Assembly: GCF_009905375.1 (NCBI RefSeq)
Contig: NW_027419805.1
Location: 62,001-126,000 of the forward strand
From: Apium graveolens
Taxonomy: Eukaryota; Streptophyta; Magnoliopsida; Apiales; Apiaceae
Length of the DNA stretch: 64,000 nt
Reading direction: 5' to 3'
The notes beneath the pieces were generated by a model, which saw nothing but the letters and a program-made list of their open reading frames with translations, did no database searches and was not told where the DNA came from. Position numbers and translations under genes: made by a program. Positions 32,546 through 44,983 of the stretch are shown piece after piece; position 1 is the stretch's first letter; each line of letters opens with the position of its first letter.

Positions 32546-35372
32546 TATTCCTAAAAAGTTGCTCTGAACAGAGCAAGGAAGGGAAGCTTGTTTGTTGCAG
32601 ACATAGACTCAACAAATAAGGATGGATTTCTTTACTTCTACACTAAGGCATCAGAAGAACAAAGCAAGTTGTGGCATAAGAAATTGTCTCACTTGAATTT
32701 CAAGACAATTAACACCTTGGTCAAAAAGGAGTTAGTAAGAGACATGCTTAATCTGGAATTTATTCAAGTTGAAGTTTGTGAAGCTTGTTAGAAAGGAAAA
32801 ATGAAAAGATCAAGTCACAAGTCAAAAATTGTGAATTCTATAAGTGCACCATTACAGCTCATTCACATGGACTTATTTGGGCCAGTACTTGTGATGGTGG
32901 ATGATTTCTCAAGATACACTTGGGTAGAGTTCATGCACTCTAAAAGTGAAATTCCACACATCATAACTGAGCACATCAAGAAGATATAAAAATAGGGTGA
33001 AGATCACAACTGTGTAAAAAGACTGAGAAGTGATAATGGAACGGAATTAAAAAATACCACATTGAGTGAATTCTGCAAAAGTAAAGGCATTGTTCAAGAA
33101 TTCTCAGCTGCTAGAACACCTCAACAAAATGGAGTAGTTGAAAGAAAGAACAGAACATTAGTTGAACCTGCTAGAACAATGCTGCAAGATGCCAAGTTGC
33201 CAACAAGTTTCTGGGAAGAGGCTGTTAACACTGCATGTTACACTCGGAACAGATATCTTATTAACAAGGCACATGGCAAATCACCTTACTCAATCATGTC
33301 TAAAACAAAGCCTACTGTAAAGCATCTTCATGTGTTTGGAAGCAAATGTTACATTTTGAAAGACAACTCTGAATATGTGGGAAAATTTGACTCAAATGTC
33401 TTTGAAGCAATTTTTCTAGGATATTCATTTGAAAGAACAACCTACAAAGTTTATGTGATTCACCAAAAGAAGATTATGGAAAGCACATATGTGACTTTTG
33501 ATGATGACAAGTGTCCAGACTTGGAATGCCTAAATGATAATGAAGTTGAAGCTCTTATATTTGAAAACCTCAACATTGATAGTGATTCTGATGGGGAAGA
33601 TGAAGTTGATGCACAATAGAATATAAATGAAGAGTACAATGAACAAGAAAATTATGGAAATGGAAGCTCATCTCAAACACCTGAATTTGATAGCACAAAC
33701 TCAGGGAGAGAAAAAGAAGAAGGATCTAGCAGTCATATCAATAATGAAGAAAGTGATGAAGGCACAAGTCAACAAACTCATATAAGAAAGTGGGATAGGA
33801 GTCATACTAGAGAAGCAATAATTGGTGATCCTACTGTTGGTGTGAGGACTAGAAGTGCAACTGCTAATGAGTGCCTACATGCATGTTTTCTGTCTCAAAT
33901 AGAGCCTAAGAAAATTGATGAAGCTCTATTGGATCCTGATTGGATATCCGCCATGCAGGAAGAGCTGAATCAGTTTGAAAGAAACAAAGTATGGTAATAG
34001 GTTCCTGCATCAAAGAACAGAAGCATTATTGGAACAAAATGGGTGTTTAGAAAATAGATGGATGAAAATGATATAATCACCAGAAACAAAGCAAGGTTGG
34101 TTGCAAAAGGCTACTCACAAGAATAAGGAATTGATTATGATGAAACATTTGCTCCAGTTGTAAGACTTGAAGCAATAAGGATTTTTCTAGCATTTGCTGC
34201 ACACTCAAATTTCAAAGTGTATCAAATGGATGTCAAGAGTGTCTTCCTGAATGGTGAGCTAGAAGAAGAAGTTTATGTGCAATAGCCACCTAGCTTTGAA
34301 GATCCAGAATTTCCAAATTTTGTGTACACGTTACTCAAGGCTCTATATGGACTAAAACATGCACCTAGAGCTTGGTATGATACATTGTCAGAATTCCTAC
34401 TGAAGCATGGTTTTACTAGAGGTAATATAGACAAGACTCTCTTCTACAAGAAACATGGTGATGATATGATCCTAGTTCAAATCTATATGGATGATACAAT
34501 CTTTGATTCTACAAATGAGAAGTTTTGGCCAAATATTTTACAAGCTTATACAAAGTGAATATGAAATGAGTATGATGGGGGAGCTGAGTTACTTTCTTAG
34601 ACTTCAAGTCGATCAAAGAAGTGATGGTATCTTCATCAGTCAAACTAAGTATGTCAAGGATTTATTGAAAAAGTTTGGTATGGTTGATTGTTCACCTGCA
34701 TCTACACCTATGTCTACTGCAACAAAGTTGGATGAAGATAAAAAGGGTAAGAGAGTAGATATCTCAAGCTATAGAGGGATGATTGGATCATTGCTTTACT
34801 TAAATGCAAGTAGACCAGACATCATGTTTGCTACATGTATGTGTGCAAGATTTCAAGCCAATCCAAAAGAATCACATTTGATGGTTGTGAAGAGGATTTT
34901 CAGATACTTGAAGGGAACTCCAAACTTGGGATTATGGTATCATAAGGGAACTAGTTTTGAAGCTGTTAGTTACATAGATGCAGATTTTGCTGGATGTAGG
35001 GTTGACAGGAAGAGTAATAGTGGAAGTTATCAATTTCTTGGACAAAGAATTGTATCCTGCTATAGCAAGAAACAACAAACTGTATCAACTTCTACAGCGG
35101 AGGCTAAATACATAGTTGCAGGAAGTTGTTGTGCTCAAGTGCTTTGGATTAGAAATTAGCTAATGGATTATGGCCTAGTGTTACACAAAATTCCTATTAT
35201 GTGTGACAATACTAGTGTTATATCTATAATAGCTAATCCAGTTAATCATTCTAGAACAAAGCACATTGATTTAAGGTACCATTTTATTAGAGAACATGCT
35301 ACAAATGGTACCATTAAGCTTATTTTTGTTCCAACAGAAAAACAATTAGCTGACATGATCAAAAGTATATAG
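32546..35372 (+). pseudogene. pol: E pol: pre-integrase to RNase H
   Basis: LWHKKLSHLNFKT and CEAC, HMDLFGP (near 32865), RSDNGTEL, VVERKNRTL (integrase triad intact), FGSKCYIL, an acidic linker (33560-33780), RT blocks [58 protein letters not shown], active site YMDD (about 34485; family usual YVDD), RNase H YIDADFAGC, STSTAEAKYI and CDNTSVISI. At least eight in-frame stops, mostly TAG/TAA where Gln or Trp is expected (32789, 32988, 33617, 33995, 34052, 34124, 34283, 35157), and a shift near 34520. Confidence 0.88.
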
Positions 35373-36012
35373 AGAACTGAGTTCTCGATAAGTCTAATTG
35401 ACTTCTCAACAAGTCATTTTAAGACTTCTCGAGTGAGTTCTCGATAAGTCAATTTACTGACTTCTCGAGTGAATTCTCGATAGGCTTAAATATGACTTAT
35501 CGATAAGTCCTTGTAGAGTTCTCTAGTAGTGTTAATTCACAGAGTTCTCTACAAGTACAATTTTGACTTATCAATAACTCAAAACTGAAATAATTTAATT
35601 TAATAAATTATTTTAGTAAAATACTTTTGGCAAATGTATTCTAATTTTATTTTGAATTTATTCAAATAAAAGTTGGAATTAATTCAGTCCATTTTTGGAC
35701 AAACTGGGTATTTATTTGACATCTCGATAAGTCAATTTTTTAGTTCTCTATAAGAGTAATTTAAAATAACTTCTCGATATATACTTCATTTCTTAAAATG
35801 ACTTCTAGATAGACAAATTCCAAACATCTATTTTTGAGTTTTCGACAAGTCATTTGCTTTTACTATAAATACCCAAACTTCTCGATACATATACATACTT
35901 ACAATTTTCGAGATCTCAAGTGACCTAGCCTATCAAGCAAAAACCGATTTCTCTCTCAGTTTTACTCATTTCTCAAAAAAATTTCTTACCCATTCATTCT
36001 CATCAATCAATA
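35373..36012 (+). promoter_or_regulatory. E post-pol spacer: palindromic motif cluster and TATA box
   Basis: No ORF. About a dozen copies of TTCTCGATAAGTC or half-site variants at 35383-35890; the core GACTTATCGATAAGTC (near 35490) is palindromic. TATAAAT at 35864-35870 lies about 145 bases before the aORF ATG at 36013, with a pyrimidine-rich leader. Same layout as in C. Confidence 0.55.
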
Positions 36013-37691
36013 ATGGCCCAAAATGTTGCAAGAGCCTCTATTCCAGAGAAAGGAACCAACTATCTCGCTTTTACTGATGCTAACCAAGCTCCTGATAGTT
36101 TCAACGAGTTTGTGAAACTTTTTGGTGAGTCTTATCTTGCAGGAGCTTTGACTGCAAATCATGTCCTGTATCTGGATGTTCTGCATGAATTTCGGACTAC
36201 AGCAGTAGTGAGAACTGATATAAATGACAACTTTCTCTCTGTGGTGGTGACATGCACAATTGGAGGCCAACTGATAGAATTCAATAACCAAGATGTGAAT
36301 AGAGCTTTGGGGCTGTCAACTGAGAATCTGGTGGAGGTGCCAACTCCTGATGAGCTAACTGAGTTTATGGACTTCATCAAATATGGTGGAAGAATCAATT
36401 TGTCAAGCTTAAATAGGACCAATCTAAGGAAGGAGTGGTCTTTTCTCTTTGATTCTGTGCTAAGGGCCTTCACTTGCAGGAAAACAGGGTATGACAACAT
36501 TTCAAGTGTTGTGCAAAAGCTAGTGTATTCAATTTCCCACAACAGACACTTGAATATTGGTTTGTTGATCCTGGAAGAACTTGCAATCAGGCTAAAAATG
36601 CCCATGTCAACTAGAGGTAAGGAAATTTTCTTTCCTAGATTTATTATGTCCACTTTAAATAATAAAGTAGCAGACATATACTTATTGAATGGAATAGATA
36701 ATACAAAAATAGGCAATTGTAAGTAAGTGTCTAAAATAATATTTGGTTCACTTACTACAAATAATAAGGTAAATGTAAGTCTAAGAATCACTTCATTCAT
36801 GTTAGAGAGGTTCAGGACTTACCCTTACCCTATGCCTGACATGAAATCTAACATACAATCTAGCACAGCTATGATCCCTGAACTTGTGGAAGTACAAGCA
36901 CTGGAACACCAACAGGGATCTTCCCAAGCTGCAACCATTCTTTCAAAACCTTTAGAAGTTAGACAACTAACCACCTCATCTTCTCAAAAGCATGAGGTGA
37001 GTAAAAAGAAGAGAAAGGGGGCAACCTTAACTGTTATAACTGAGAGTGGTGAGGATCAAGCTAAAAAAGAGTCAACTTTGGTCAAGAGATCTAAAAGGAG
37101 TAAGAAAACTGAGCTGACTACTCAAGCCACCTCTGCATCCTCCCAACAGGATGCAGTTGTAAAAGCACCTAATAGTGAGTCTGCACAACCTGCATAAGAA
37201 GCAATTCAAGTGTATGGTAGAAGAAACAAGGATGGCACACACAGCGAGGGCACATCTTTTGAAGCTCCCTCATCCATTCAGGGGGAGCTGCCAACACTCA
37301 CTTCTGAACAACAACTTCTAATCTCTCAAATTTCTTCTTTCCATACTGCACTTGAATCTATTTCTCAAGTGCAAGAAAATGTAAGTGACTTGGCTCAAGA
37401 AGTCTTGCTTACCATCCAGACACCTCATTTAGATGGTGAGAGGCTACTAGCTGGGGTAGATCTTGATGACACCATCACAAACATGGGGGTTCATCAGTTT
37501 TTACTGAGGACCCCATGGAAACTCAGACCGCACCTTTATGTGCAAATCAGTCTTCACAGACTGTTAGGTTTGAGGGTAGTACTCCTGAGGGGGAGCTGCC
37601 TAAATCCTCTCCAATTCAATTGGAGGTTTCTCATGTAGGGACAACAACCCTCAAAACCCTAGCAGAAATTTCCATGGCAGTTGATGCTAGG
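36013..37691 (+). pseudogene. E aORF, N-terminal part, interrupted by F
   Basis: ATG at 36013 (MAQNVARASIPEKGTNY). 36013-36726 is one 237-codon frame: an N-terminal globular stretch, then LRKEWSFLFDSVLRAF and ILEELAIRLKMP, aligned with C's aORF. TAA/TAG stops at about 36724 and 37195 and a shift near 37505 follow. The middle is Ser/Thr-rich with basic clusters (SKKKRKG, KRSKRSKK). F's LTR interrupts it at 37692, so the coiled coil and C-terminus are missing. It is the best-kept N-terminal domain of the three aORFs. Confidence 0.68.
37687..37691. repeat. Presumed target-site sequence of F, left
   Basis: CTAGG directly before LTR1. Its partner cannot be tested because LTR3 is truncated. Confidence 0.4.
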
Positions 37692-37771
37692 TGTGACGCC
37701 CTCAATCTCGGGGTTAGGAAATGAGGACCCACACACCTTAATTCTAATAATTAAATATGCATAAACCCCGA

Positions 37772-38041
37772 TCAAATACTAACAGGATCAAACTGGATAA
37801 AGTATGAGACAAGATTACAACTACCAATCATAAAATATAACTTACAACCCCAAAATATTATTAGATAGACAATATCGATTCCGGCTGGGAACCGACAGAT
37901 AACCCATTGTATCTTTACAGATTTCCTTCTAGGCGCGTGCTCACTCAAAAATACCACTACCTGCTCTGGCAACCGGAAGCCCTCAACACGATAGGGACCA
38001 TCAGGTACGCTCTTACGAGCAGTGCGCCTAAGCCTGGCCAT
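37772..38041 (-). CDS. LTR-encoded small ORF, copy 1 (H3-tail-like start)
   Basis: An 89-codon frame with a true ATG, starting MARLRRTARKSV. It follows an acceptor-like CAG/TTAA (38056-38050), which is shared with the LTRs of A and G. A donor-like CAG/GTAGTG after codon 27 (37961-37959) could splice it onto the pre-gag frame; see the entries at 46741 and 56593. Without splicing it would run on for 62 more codons with a hydrophobic tail. In LTR1 codon 14 is Asp; in LTR2 and LTR3 it is Gly. As the 3' LTR copy, this one would not be in a position to splice to internal 1. Confidence 0.4.
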   Translation of the reverse strand: MARLRRTARKSVPDGPYRVEGFRLPEQVVVFLSEHAPRRKSVKIQWVICRFPAGIDIVYLIIFWGCKLYFMIGSCNLVSYFIQFDPVSI

Positions 38042-40705
38042 CTTCTTGCTTAACTGCCATGGTTAGATTAAGACAAAATATATGAGTATAAAACTCAGCA
38101 AGTAACTATAAAGCAGTTCTATGATATCAAATTCATAATATACTTTACCAAACTCAGGGCATTCTACTATTTGTTTCAAGGTGGCAGATTTCCAGCTTTA
38201 GGGTCGAGGAAAGGTTATGAAAGATAATGTGGGGCTTTCAAGGAACAAGGCTCAATGTAGAACGAAAGCCGACATTCATCACAAATCATTAAAGGATCAG
38301 AATATATCTTTCAGAAGGAGGAAAGCAACAATATTTCAATTATATGGAATCAAATTTTATGATCAACAAATTAAAATCAGGGTTCTCGAGCTTTAAGCTT
38401 CACATCAACACAATCAACTCTTTTCAAAACAATATAAACCATTTTCATTCTCAAGAATCAATTTATTGAACAAAAAGTTTCAGTTCCCTTTTAATTAATC
38501 AATTAGAACCCTTGATTGGATCACTTTTATCTTTCCATTTCATTATAATACGGGTGATCAGCCCGTACCGACCTCCATTCGGTCTTTAAGGTACCAATCG
38601 GCATAATTTCAGCCTTAAGTTGGACTAGCCCCGCTAGCCTCTTACCATGACTGGACTAGTCCCACTAGCCTCTTACGTCCCAATCCAATCCATCAGGAAT
38701 TCGTTTGGAAAACCTTGAGTTGGAAAAAAAACAAATAGTTTTCTAAAATCTATTTTATCATTACCAAGAATATGAAATCATTCAGACTCTTTTGAGTCGA
38801 AACTCATTCTTAAGTCAGATTTTAAGAAAACAGAGTTCAGGGATTGATTCAAAGATAAGCAAGGAACAATTCTTAAGGATTCTGTAACAAGGATAATAAG
38901 GTACTTAAGTTAGAAGGATCAACATCTGTTTAGGGATCAATAGGGTGATTAGGAAATAAGGTATCATTAAATAGGGTTCGCAAGGATAATTATAGGGCTC
39001 AATACAATTCATGACTTAATAAATAACTTGAACAGAAAGGACAGGCTACCAAAGGGTTGAATCAGTAAGCTTATCAATAACAGTTTATCAAGATCGAACA
39101 CAGGGTATCTCAAGTCATTAACAGGGGTTCATTAAGTAACAATTCCATACTCTACATGGTATGAACAATAACCTCTCTATAACCATTTTCACAAGTAATG
39201 AGAGTTACTTGCCTGAATTTGCTTTCCTGAAGGTTGAACTACTGCCACCTAGTATACCCTTTCCTTTCCTAGCTTGAATGCCCTCACGCTCCGAATCTAC
39301 AATAAAAACCAAAATCTTAATCAGTTCTCAACTCTCGTTCCCGGAACAATCACTCAATACGATAACTCAATTATATTCTTGACCCGAGTATACAAATATA
39401 GCTTATACACATAAGCACATAGCACATCACACGACATATAACTTTACTCTTAACCTTTTACACCTTTATAGACTCGATCACCGTCTTATAAACATCTTTA
39501 TCTTATTCGAAGTCAAATTATACTTTATATTAGTACACATAGCTTTTTTTACTAGAAATTCTTATACGAATAAACAAGCGGCAAAACTTGCAGTATCCAT
39601 CCTAAAGTCATCTTTAAACCGACACGACAACCATAGACAATACAAATAAATCTTCTCATTTCTTTATACTTTAATTCGAACCAAGTATAGCCAATTAAGC
39701 AAAAATCTCACATGCAATCCTTAATTAATCTCTATGATCAAAACAAGCATCTAAATTAGAATTGACCCTTTTTAAGTACTATAGACCATTCGGCCTTAAC
39801 CACAATCACAATCAAACCAAAACATGCATTAACAATTCCTCTTTTAAATCAACATGCAATCTCATTACTTTCTAGTTAAACCTTAATTATACCAAAATCA
39901 AGTCACAAAATTAATTCTCCTTTTTATTAGCACAAGGTTGAACCAAAACCTTCACCATGCATTCCCAAATTTTGCATCCAATCAAATATACAAGTCTAAT
40001 TATCATAGAATCATTATTATCAATTAACATACTTAAATCACAAAAGAACATAACCCTTTTTGGTACATGCATGCAAACATTAAGTAATTTTATCATCCAA
40101 ACTTCACTAATTTCCAAGAATGAACATCAACAAGTCATGATCATTACTAAAAATCATTTTTGATCTTCTAAAAACCAAGATCCCATTCGGGTTTTTCAAA
40201 AAAAACAACACATGAAAATGATTTCCTTAATCCTTAAATCACAAATCATCCTAATATCAACCAATAATCAACCCATAATCAAAATCAAATCAACAACTTC
40301 TAAAAACCAAGACCATTCGGGTTTTCTAAATCAATACATGCAATAATCAAAAGAACAAGTTTGATGTAGTAGAGTTCAGTGGTTACATCATTACTCACCA
40401 CCGGTTCACCGGAGTTCATCACCGGTGGCGGTGGCCTCACGGTGGTGCCCTCATTCGAGGGTATCCTACCATAAAACCTCCGATTATTTCTAAAATTACA
40501 AAAACAAACACATACAAGACATGATCACCACAATTTCACTTCATCTTGATCTTATAAAGAAACAATTCGGCATAGCCGAACCTACATACACAGCAAGTAT
40601 CAAACTATGCATGCAATAGGATTAAAGCTCATATATGGAACAAGAATGAATTTTTAAGGAAGAATCCATAAAAATCAAGTGTAGAAGAGTGATATACCGA
40701 GTGGA

Positions 40706-40823
40706 ATTGAGAGAGAGAGAGAAGAGAGAGCCTCGAGAGTAAGAGAGATGAGAGAAAAAAAGAGAATGAGAGTGTGGCCAGGTGGAAAAGAGAGGAAGGA
40801 GGAGGAAAGGAGTTTATATAAGC
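40706..40823 (-). promoter_or_regulatory. LTR1 promoter of F
   Basis: The complement has GCTTATATAAACTCC at about 40809-40823, followed by a CT-rich run (complement of the GA run at 40706-40735) as usual at plant start sites. Confidence 0.6.
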
Positions 40824-41228
40824 TTAGAGGTCAGGGGCATTTTAGTAATTAACTAATTCCCTCCTTTGTTTGATTAACCCTTTTCTTTTTACTTAATTAA
40901 GATAAAAAAAATATAAAATATATCTTTCTCAAAAAGTCAAAAATTATTGCAATTGATAATTTTAATACGTAAATCTCGAAATTAGCTTTTCAACCATTAT
41001 TCATAATAAATTTTTGAGTGAACGGTTGATTTTATATGATTTTCGCAAGTTCGTGCTAATAATAACATTTTTCCACATAAAAATTAATTTAAAATGCAAT
41101 GTCTACCAAATAAATCCATTTATTATTTTTAGAAAGTCCCTAGGACTATTATGAAGATAACAAAACAAATCCCATGTTTTTATCTTACTCAGATAATTTT
41201 ATAAAAATGCGCGAAGGTTAAATAAACA

Positions 41229-41292
41229 TATATGATCACATAACGACTCAGGTCTGATCATATACAATCACATAACGACTCAGGTCTGATCA
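41229..41292. repeat. Tandem 32-bp repeat in LTR1
   Basis: Two copies (41229-41260, 41261-41292) of a unit containing CATAACGACTCAGG and ending CTGATCA; also in LTR2 at 51031-51094. It lies about 400 bases upstream of the TATA box. Confidence 0.8.
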
Positions 41293-41700
41293 TAGAATTT
41301 ATCCTTCTTTAATTCTTTACCCCTTTTTACGCGTACCGGGTCACGTTCAGCCTGACGGCCCGATGCTCAGCGTTTCGATTACGCTTCTCATTATCACTAT
41401 CGACCGACACGTCACTTAGGATGAAATACTTTATTTAAACATTCATTTCACTCAATCACACACAATTCCCATTTTATATTCTTTATATCCTTATTAGGAC
41501 GGGTTCCGTTCTACCTGACGGCCCGACACCACAGCTTAACTCCTAAGCTGACTCTTTAAATTGGAACATTTTTACTTACGCTCCTATATTCTAATATACA
41601 GCAAAGATAATTAATCAACACTTAATCACATAATTATAATCACATCACAAAAAATATACTTTATTGACTTAATTACGTCGAAAAATTCTCAGTCGTCACA

Positions 41701-41716
41701 ATCTACCCTCCTTAAA
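41701..41716 (-). other. Polypurine tract of internal 1
   Basis: The complement reads TTTAAGGAGGGTAGAT, adjoining the LTR. The same tract is at 51503-51518 for internal 2. Confidence 0.8.
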
Positions 41717-41740
41717 AGGATTCTGTCCCCAGAATCTAGT

Positions 41741-44700
41741 CTAAACAAATAGATGGGGATACTTTTTTTTCATTTCGCTTTCTAATTCCCAAGTCGATTC
41801 TTTAACTAGTGGATTTCTCCACAATACTCTAACTAGAGGTACAATTTTATTCCTGAGTGTCCTCTCTTTTCGGTCCAAAATTCGAACTGGCTGTTCCACA
41901 TAAGACAAATCTGGTTGGATTTACACTGGTTCCAACTCAATCACATGGCTCGTATCAGCATTATACTTCTTCAGAAGAGATACATGAAATACATTGTGCA
42001 GATGTTGCATTTGCAGGGGTAGCGCCAACTCATATGCCACCTTCCCAACTCGTCGCAATACTTCAAATGGTCCAATATACCTAGGACTTAACTTCCCTTT
42101 CTTTCCGAATCGGGTTAAACCCTTCCAAGGAGATATCTTTAATAAGACTTTGTCTTTAGATTCGAATTGCACATCTTTACGTTCTTGATTTGCGTACTTT
42201 GTTTGTCGATCTTGAGATGCAATTAATCTCTTTCGGATTATTTCTACCTTTTCCTTCATTTGTTGAACTAGCTCTGGGCCAATTAATTTGCGCTCACCAA
42301 CTTCATCCCAATATGTAGGGGACCTATACTTTCTTCCATACAACGCTTCATAAGGCGGCATGCCAATACTCGCGTGATAACTGTTGCTGTAGGAAAACTC
42401 AATTAACGGCAAATGATCGTCCCAATTTCCTTTGAAATCTATTGCGCAGTTTCGTAACATATCTTCAATCTTCTGAATTGTCCTTTCACTTTTTCCGTCT
42501 GTCTGCGGATGATATGCCGTACTCATTTTCAACTTAGTTCCCAAATGATCATGGAATTGTCGCCAAAATCTCGAGTTAAACCTTGGATCTCTATCAGATA
42601 CGATAGATACAGGGACTCCGTGACGCATCACAATTTCATCCAAATACAATTTGACCAACTTTTCTAACGAAAATCTTTCATTTATTGGCAAGAAATGTGC
42701 TGACTTCGTCAACCAATCGATTACCACCCAAATCGCATCATGATTAGACTTGGTCTTAGGCAATCCTACCACGAAATACATCGCTATATGCTCCCATTTC
42801 CATTCAGGTATATCCAGTGGCTGAAGCAATCCGCTCGGCCTTTGATGTTCCGCTTTGACTCTTTGGCACGTGTAACATTTACTTATCCATTCTGCAATTT
42901 CCTTCTTCATGTTTGGCCACCAATAACTTTCTTTTAAATACTGGTACATTTTCGTACTTCTAGGGTGTATTGAAAATATCGAGTTATGCACTTCTTGCAA
43001 AATCTCATGTTTTAGTTCCACGACATTAGGTATCCAAATACGTGAGTTAACACGGTATACTCATTTCCCATCCTTTTGAGCTTTAATTTCTTCTCCTGTC
43101 AACTTATCCTTTTCGCAATTCATCACTTGCTCTTGACAGCATCGAATCTTTTCCAAAATTTCGGGTTGAAATGACATCGCATATATAGCTTCACCTCCAA
43201 ATTCTGGAGTCTGCACCTCTATGTCCATCTTTTCAAAATTCTTGATCAATTCTTCTGATGACGTTAACTAATTCAACCTTTCCTTGCGATTTAAAGCGTC
43301 TACTACCACATTTGTCTTTCCAGGATGATAGTTTATCACACAATCATAATCTTTGATTAATTCTAACCACTTTCTTTGTCTCATATTCAATTCCTTTTGA
43401 GTGAAGATATATTTTAAACTCTTATGATCTGTGTAAATCTCGCACTTTTCCCCGTACAAATAATGCCTCCAAATCTTAAGGGCAAACACAATTGCTGCCA
43501 ATTCCAAATCATGCGTTGGATACTTCTGCTCGTGCGGCTTAAGTTGCCTTGACGCGTATGTTATTATCTTTCCATATTGCATTAACACACATCCAAGTCC
43601 TTTATATGAAGCATCACTAAATATCACAAATTCCCATTTTTCATCTGGTAACACTAACACTGGGGCAGTTACCAACCTCTTCTTTAATTCTTGAAAACTT
43701 TCCTCGCACTTTTCCGTCCATACAAATTTCTCGTTCTTTCTTGTCAACTTCGTTAATGGGACATCAATCTTAGAAAAATCTTGCACAAACCTCCTGTAAT
43801 ATCCGGCTAATCCCAGAAAACTTCTGACTTCCGTAGGAGTCTTGGGTCTTTCCCAATTCATTACAGCTTCTATCTTGGCTGGGTCTACTTTGATTCCTTC
43901 TTTATTAACTACATGACCAAGAAATTGCACTTCCTTTAACCAAAATTCACACTTTGAAAACTTAGCATACAGCTTTTTTTTCCTGAGAATTTCCAAGGAA
44001 ATCCTCAAATGCTCCTTATGATCTTCTTCCATCTTGGAGTAAATCAGTATATCGTCGATAAACACAATAACGAACTTATCTAAATATTCCTTGAACACTC
44101 TGTTCATAAGATCCATAAATGCGGATGGCACATTTTTCAATCCAAACGCCATTACCAAAAACTCATAGTGCCCATATCTCGTTCGGAACGCTGTCTTGGG
44201 TATATCTTCCGCTTTAATTTTTAATTGATGATACCCAGATCTTAAATCAATCTTGGAGAAACACGAAGCTCCTTTTAACTGGTCAAACAAGTCATCGATC
44301 CACGGTAGAGGGTACTTATTCTTCATCGTCAACTTATTTAATTCGCGATAATCAATGCACAACCTCATACTTCCATCCTTTTTCTTTACAAACAACACCG
44401 ATGCGCCCCACGGGGATACACTCAGTTGGATTACTCCTTTATCCAACAATTCTTGCAACTGAGCTGCCAATTCCTTCATTTCAACTGGCGCCATACGATA
44501 GGGAGCTTTCGATACTGGTTCCGTTCCAGGAGCCAAGTCAACCGTAAACTCGATCTCTCTGTCTGGAGGTAGTCCAGGCAATTCATCAGGAAATACATCC
44601 GGAAAATCTCTTACTATCGGAATATCCTCGATCCTTACGGATTCTTTCTCCACATCCATGATATGAGCCAAATAAACTTCGCATCCTTGTCGCATTAATC

Positions 44701-44983
44701 TTCTCGCCTCAATAGCCGTTAGGAATTTCTTCTCTTGCCTCTTTCCTTTAAATATCACCTCTTCACCATCCTTGGTTCTTAACTTCACCTTTTTACTTTT
44801 ACATTCTATTTGCGCTTCATGGTTTGACAACCAATCCATTCCTAGTATAACCTCAAATTCTCCTAACTTAAAGGGGATTAAGTCAGCAGAAAAGTGTCGA
44901 CCTTCTATAGTCACATCACAATCGGGACAAACTTTGCTAGCAATAACTTTCTCTTGATTTGCTACCTCTATAATCAAATTAGG
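41741..44983 (-). pseudogene. pol: F internal 1 pol: RT, RNase H, integrase, chromodomain
   Basis: In the minus direction: RT 43900-44500 ([41 protein letters not shown]), RNase H 43300-43700 ([40 protein letters not shown]), then stops at 43268 and 43061. Integrase 42200-43000 has the HHCC zinc site (HNSIFSIHP, CYTC). The first catalytic Asp is Tyr: codon TAT at 42778-42776 in AMYFVVGLP; SDRDPRF and GKSERT keep the other two. A TAA-type stop at 41921 precedes the chromodomain (ILDRKERTLRNK..., ending KYPHLFV at 41741). The same Asp-to-Tyr change is in internal 2. Confidence 0.9.

Larger units (their letters stand above)
32546..37691 (+). mobile_element. Element E: copia fragment, oldest layer
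   Basis: Pol from the pre-integrase domain onward, a spacer and about 1.7 kb of a downstream aORF, with no LTR in the window. Broken on the left by D and on the right by F at 37692. It is a third copia family: its spacer motif (TTCTCGATAAGTC) differs from those of B and C/D. Dense stop codons agree with its being the oldest. Confidence 0.85.
37692..41700 (-). repeat. LTR1 of F (3' LTR of internal 1)
   Basis: 4009 bp. In element direction: two 32-bp tandem repeats (41229-41292), TATA box (reverse of about 40812-40822), a CT-rich leader start (40706-40735), a long non-coding leader, then a conserved small exon-like ORF (38041-37772). No host gene. Confidence 0.9.

Noticed and set aside
39957..40163. 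Overlapping 68-codon frames on both strands in LTR1 and LTR2
   Set aside because: AT-rich, no recognisable pattern, and identical only because the LTRs are near-identical.
44772..44957. Plus-strand 61-codon frame, identical in both F units
   Set aside because: Antisense shadow of the protease-RT coding region.
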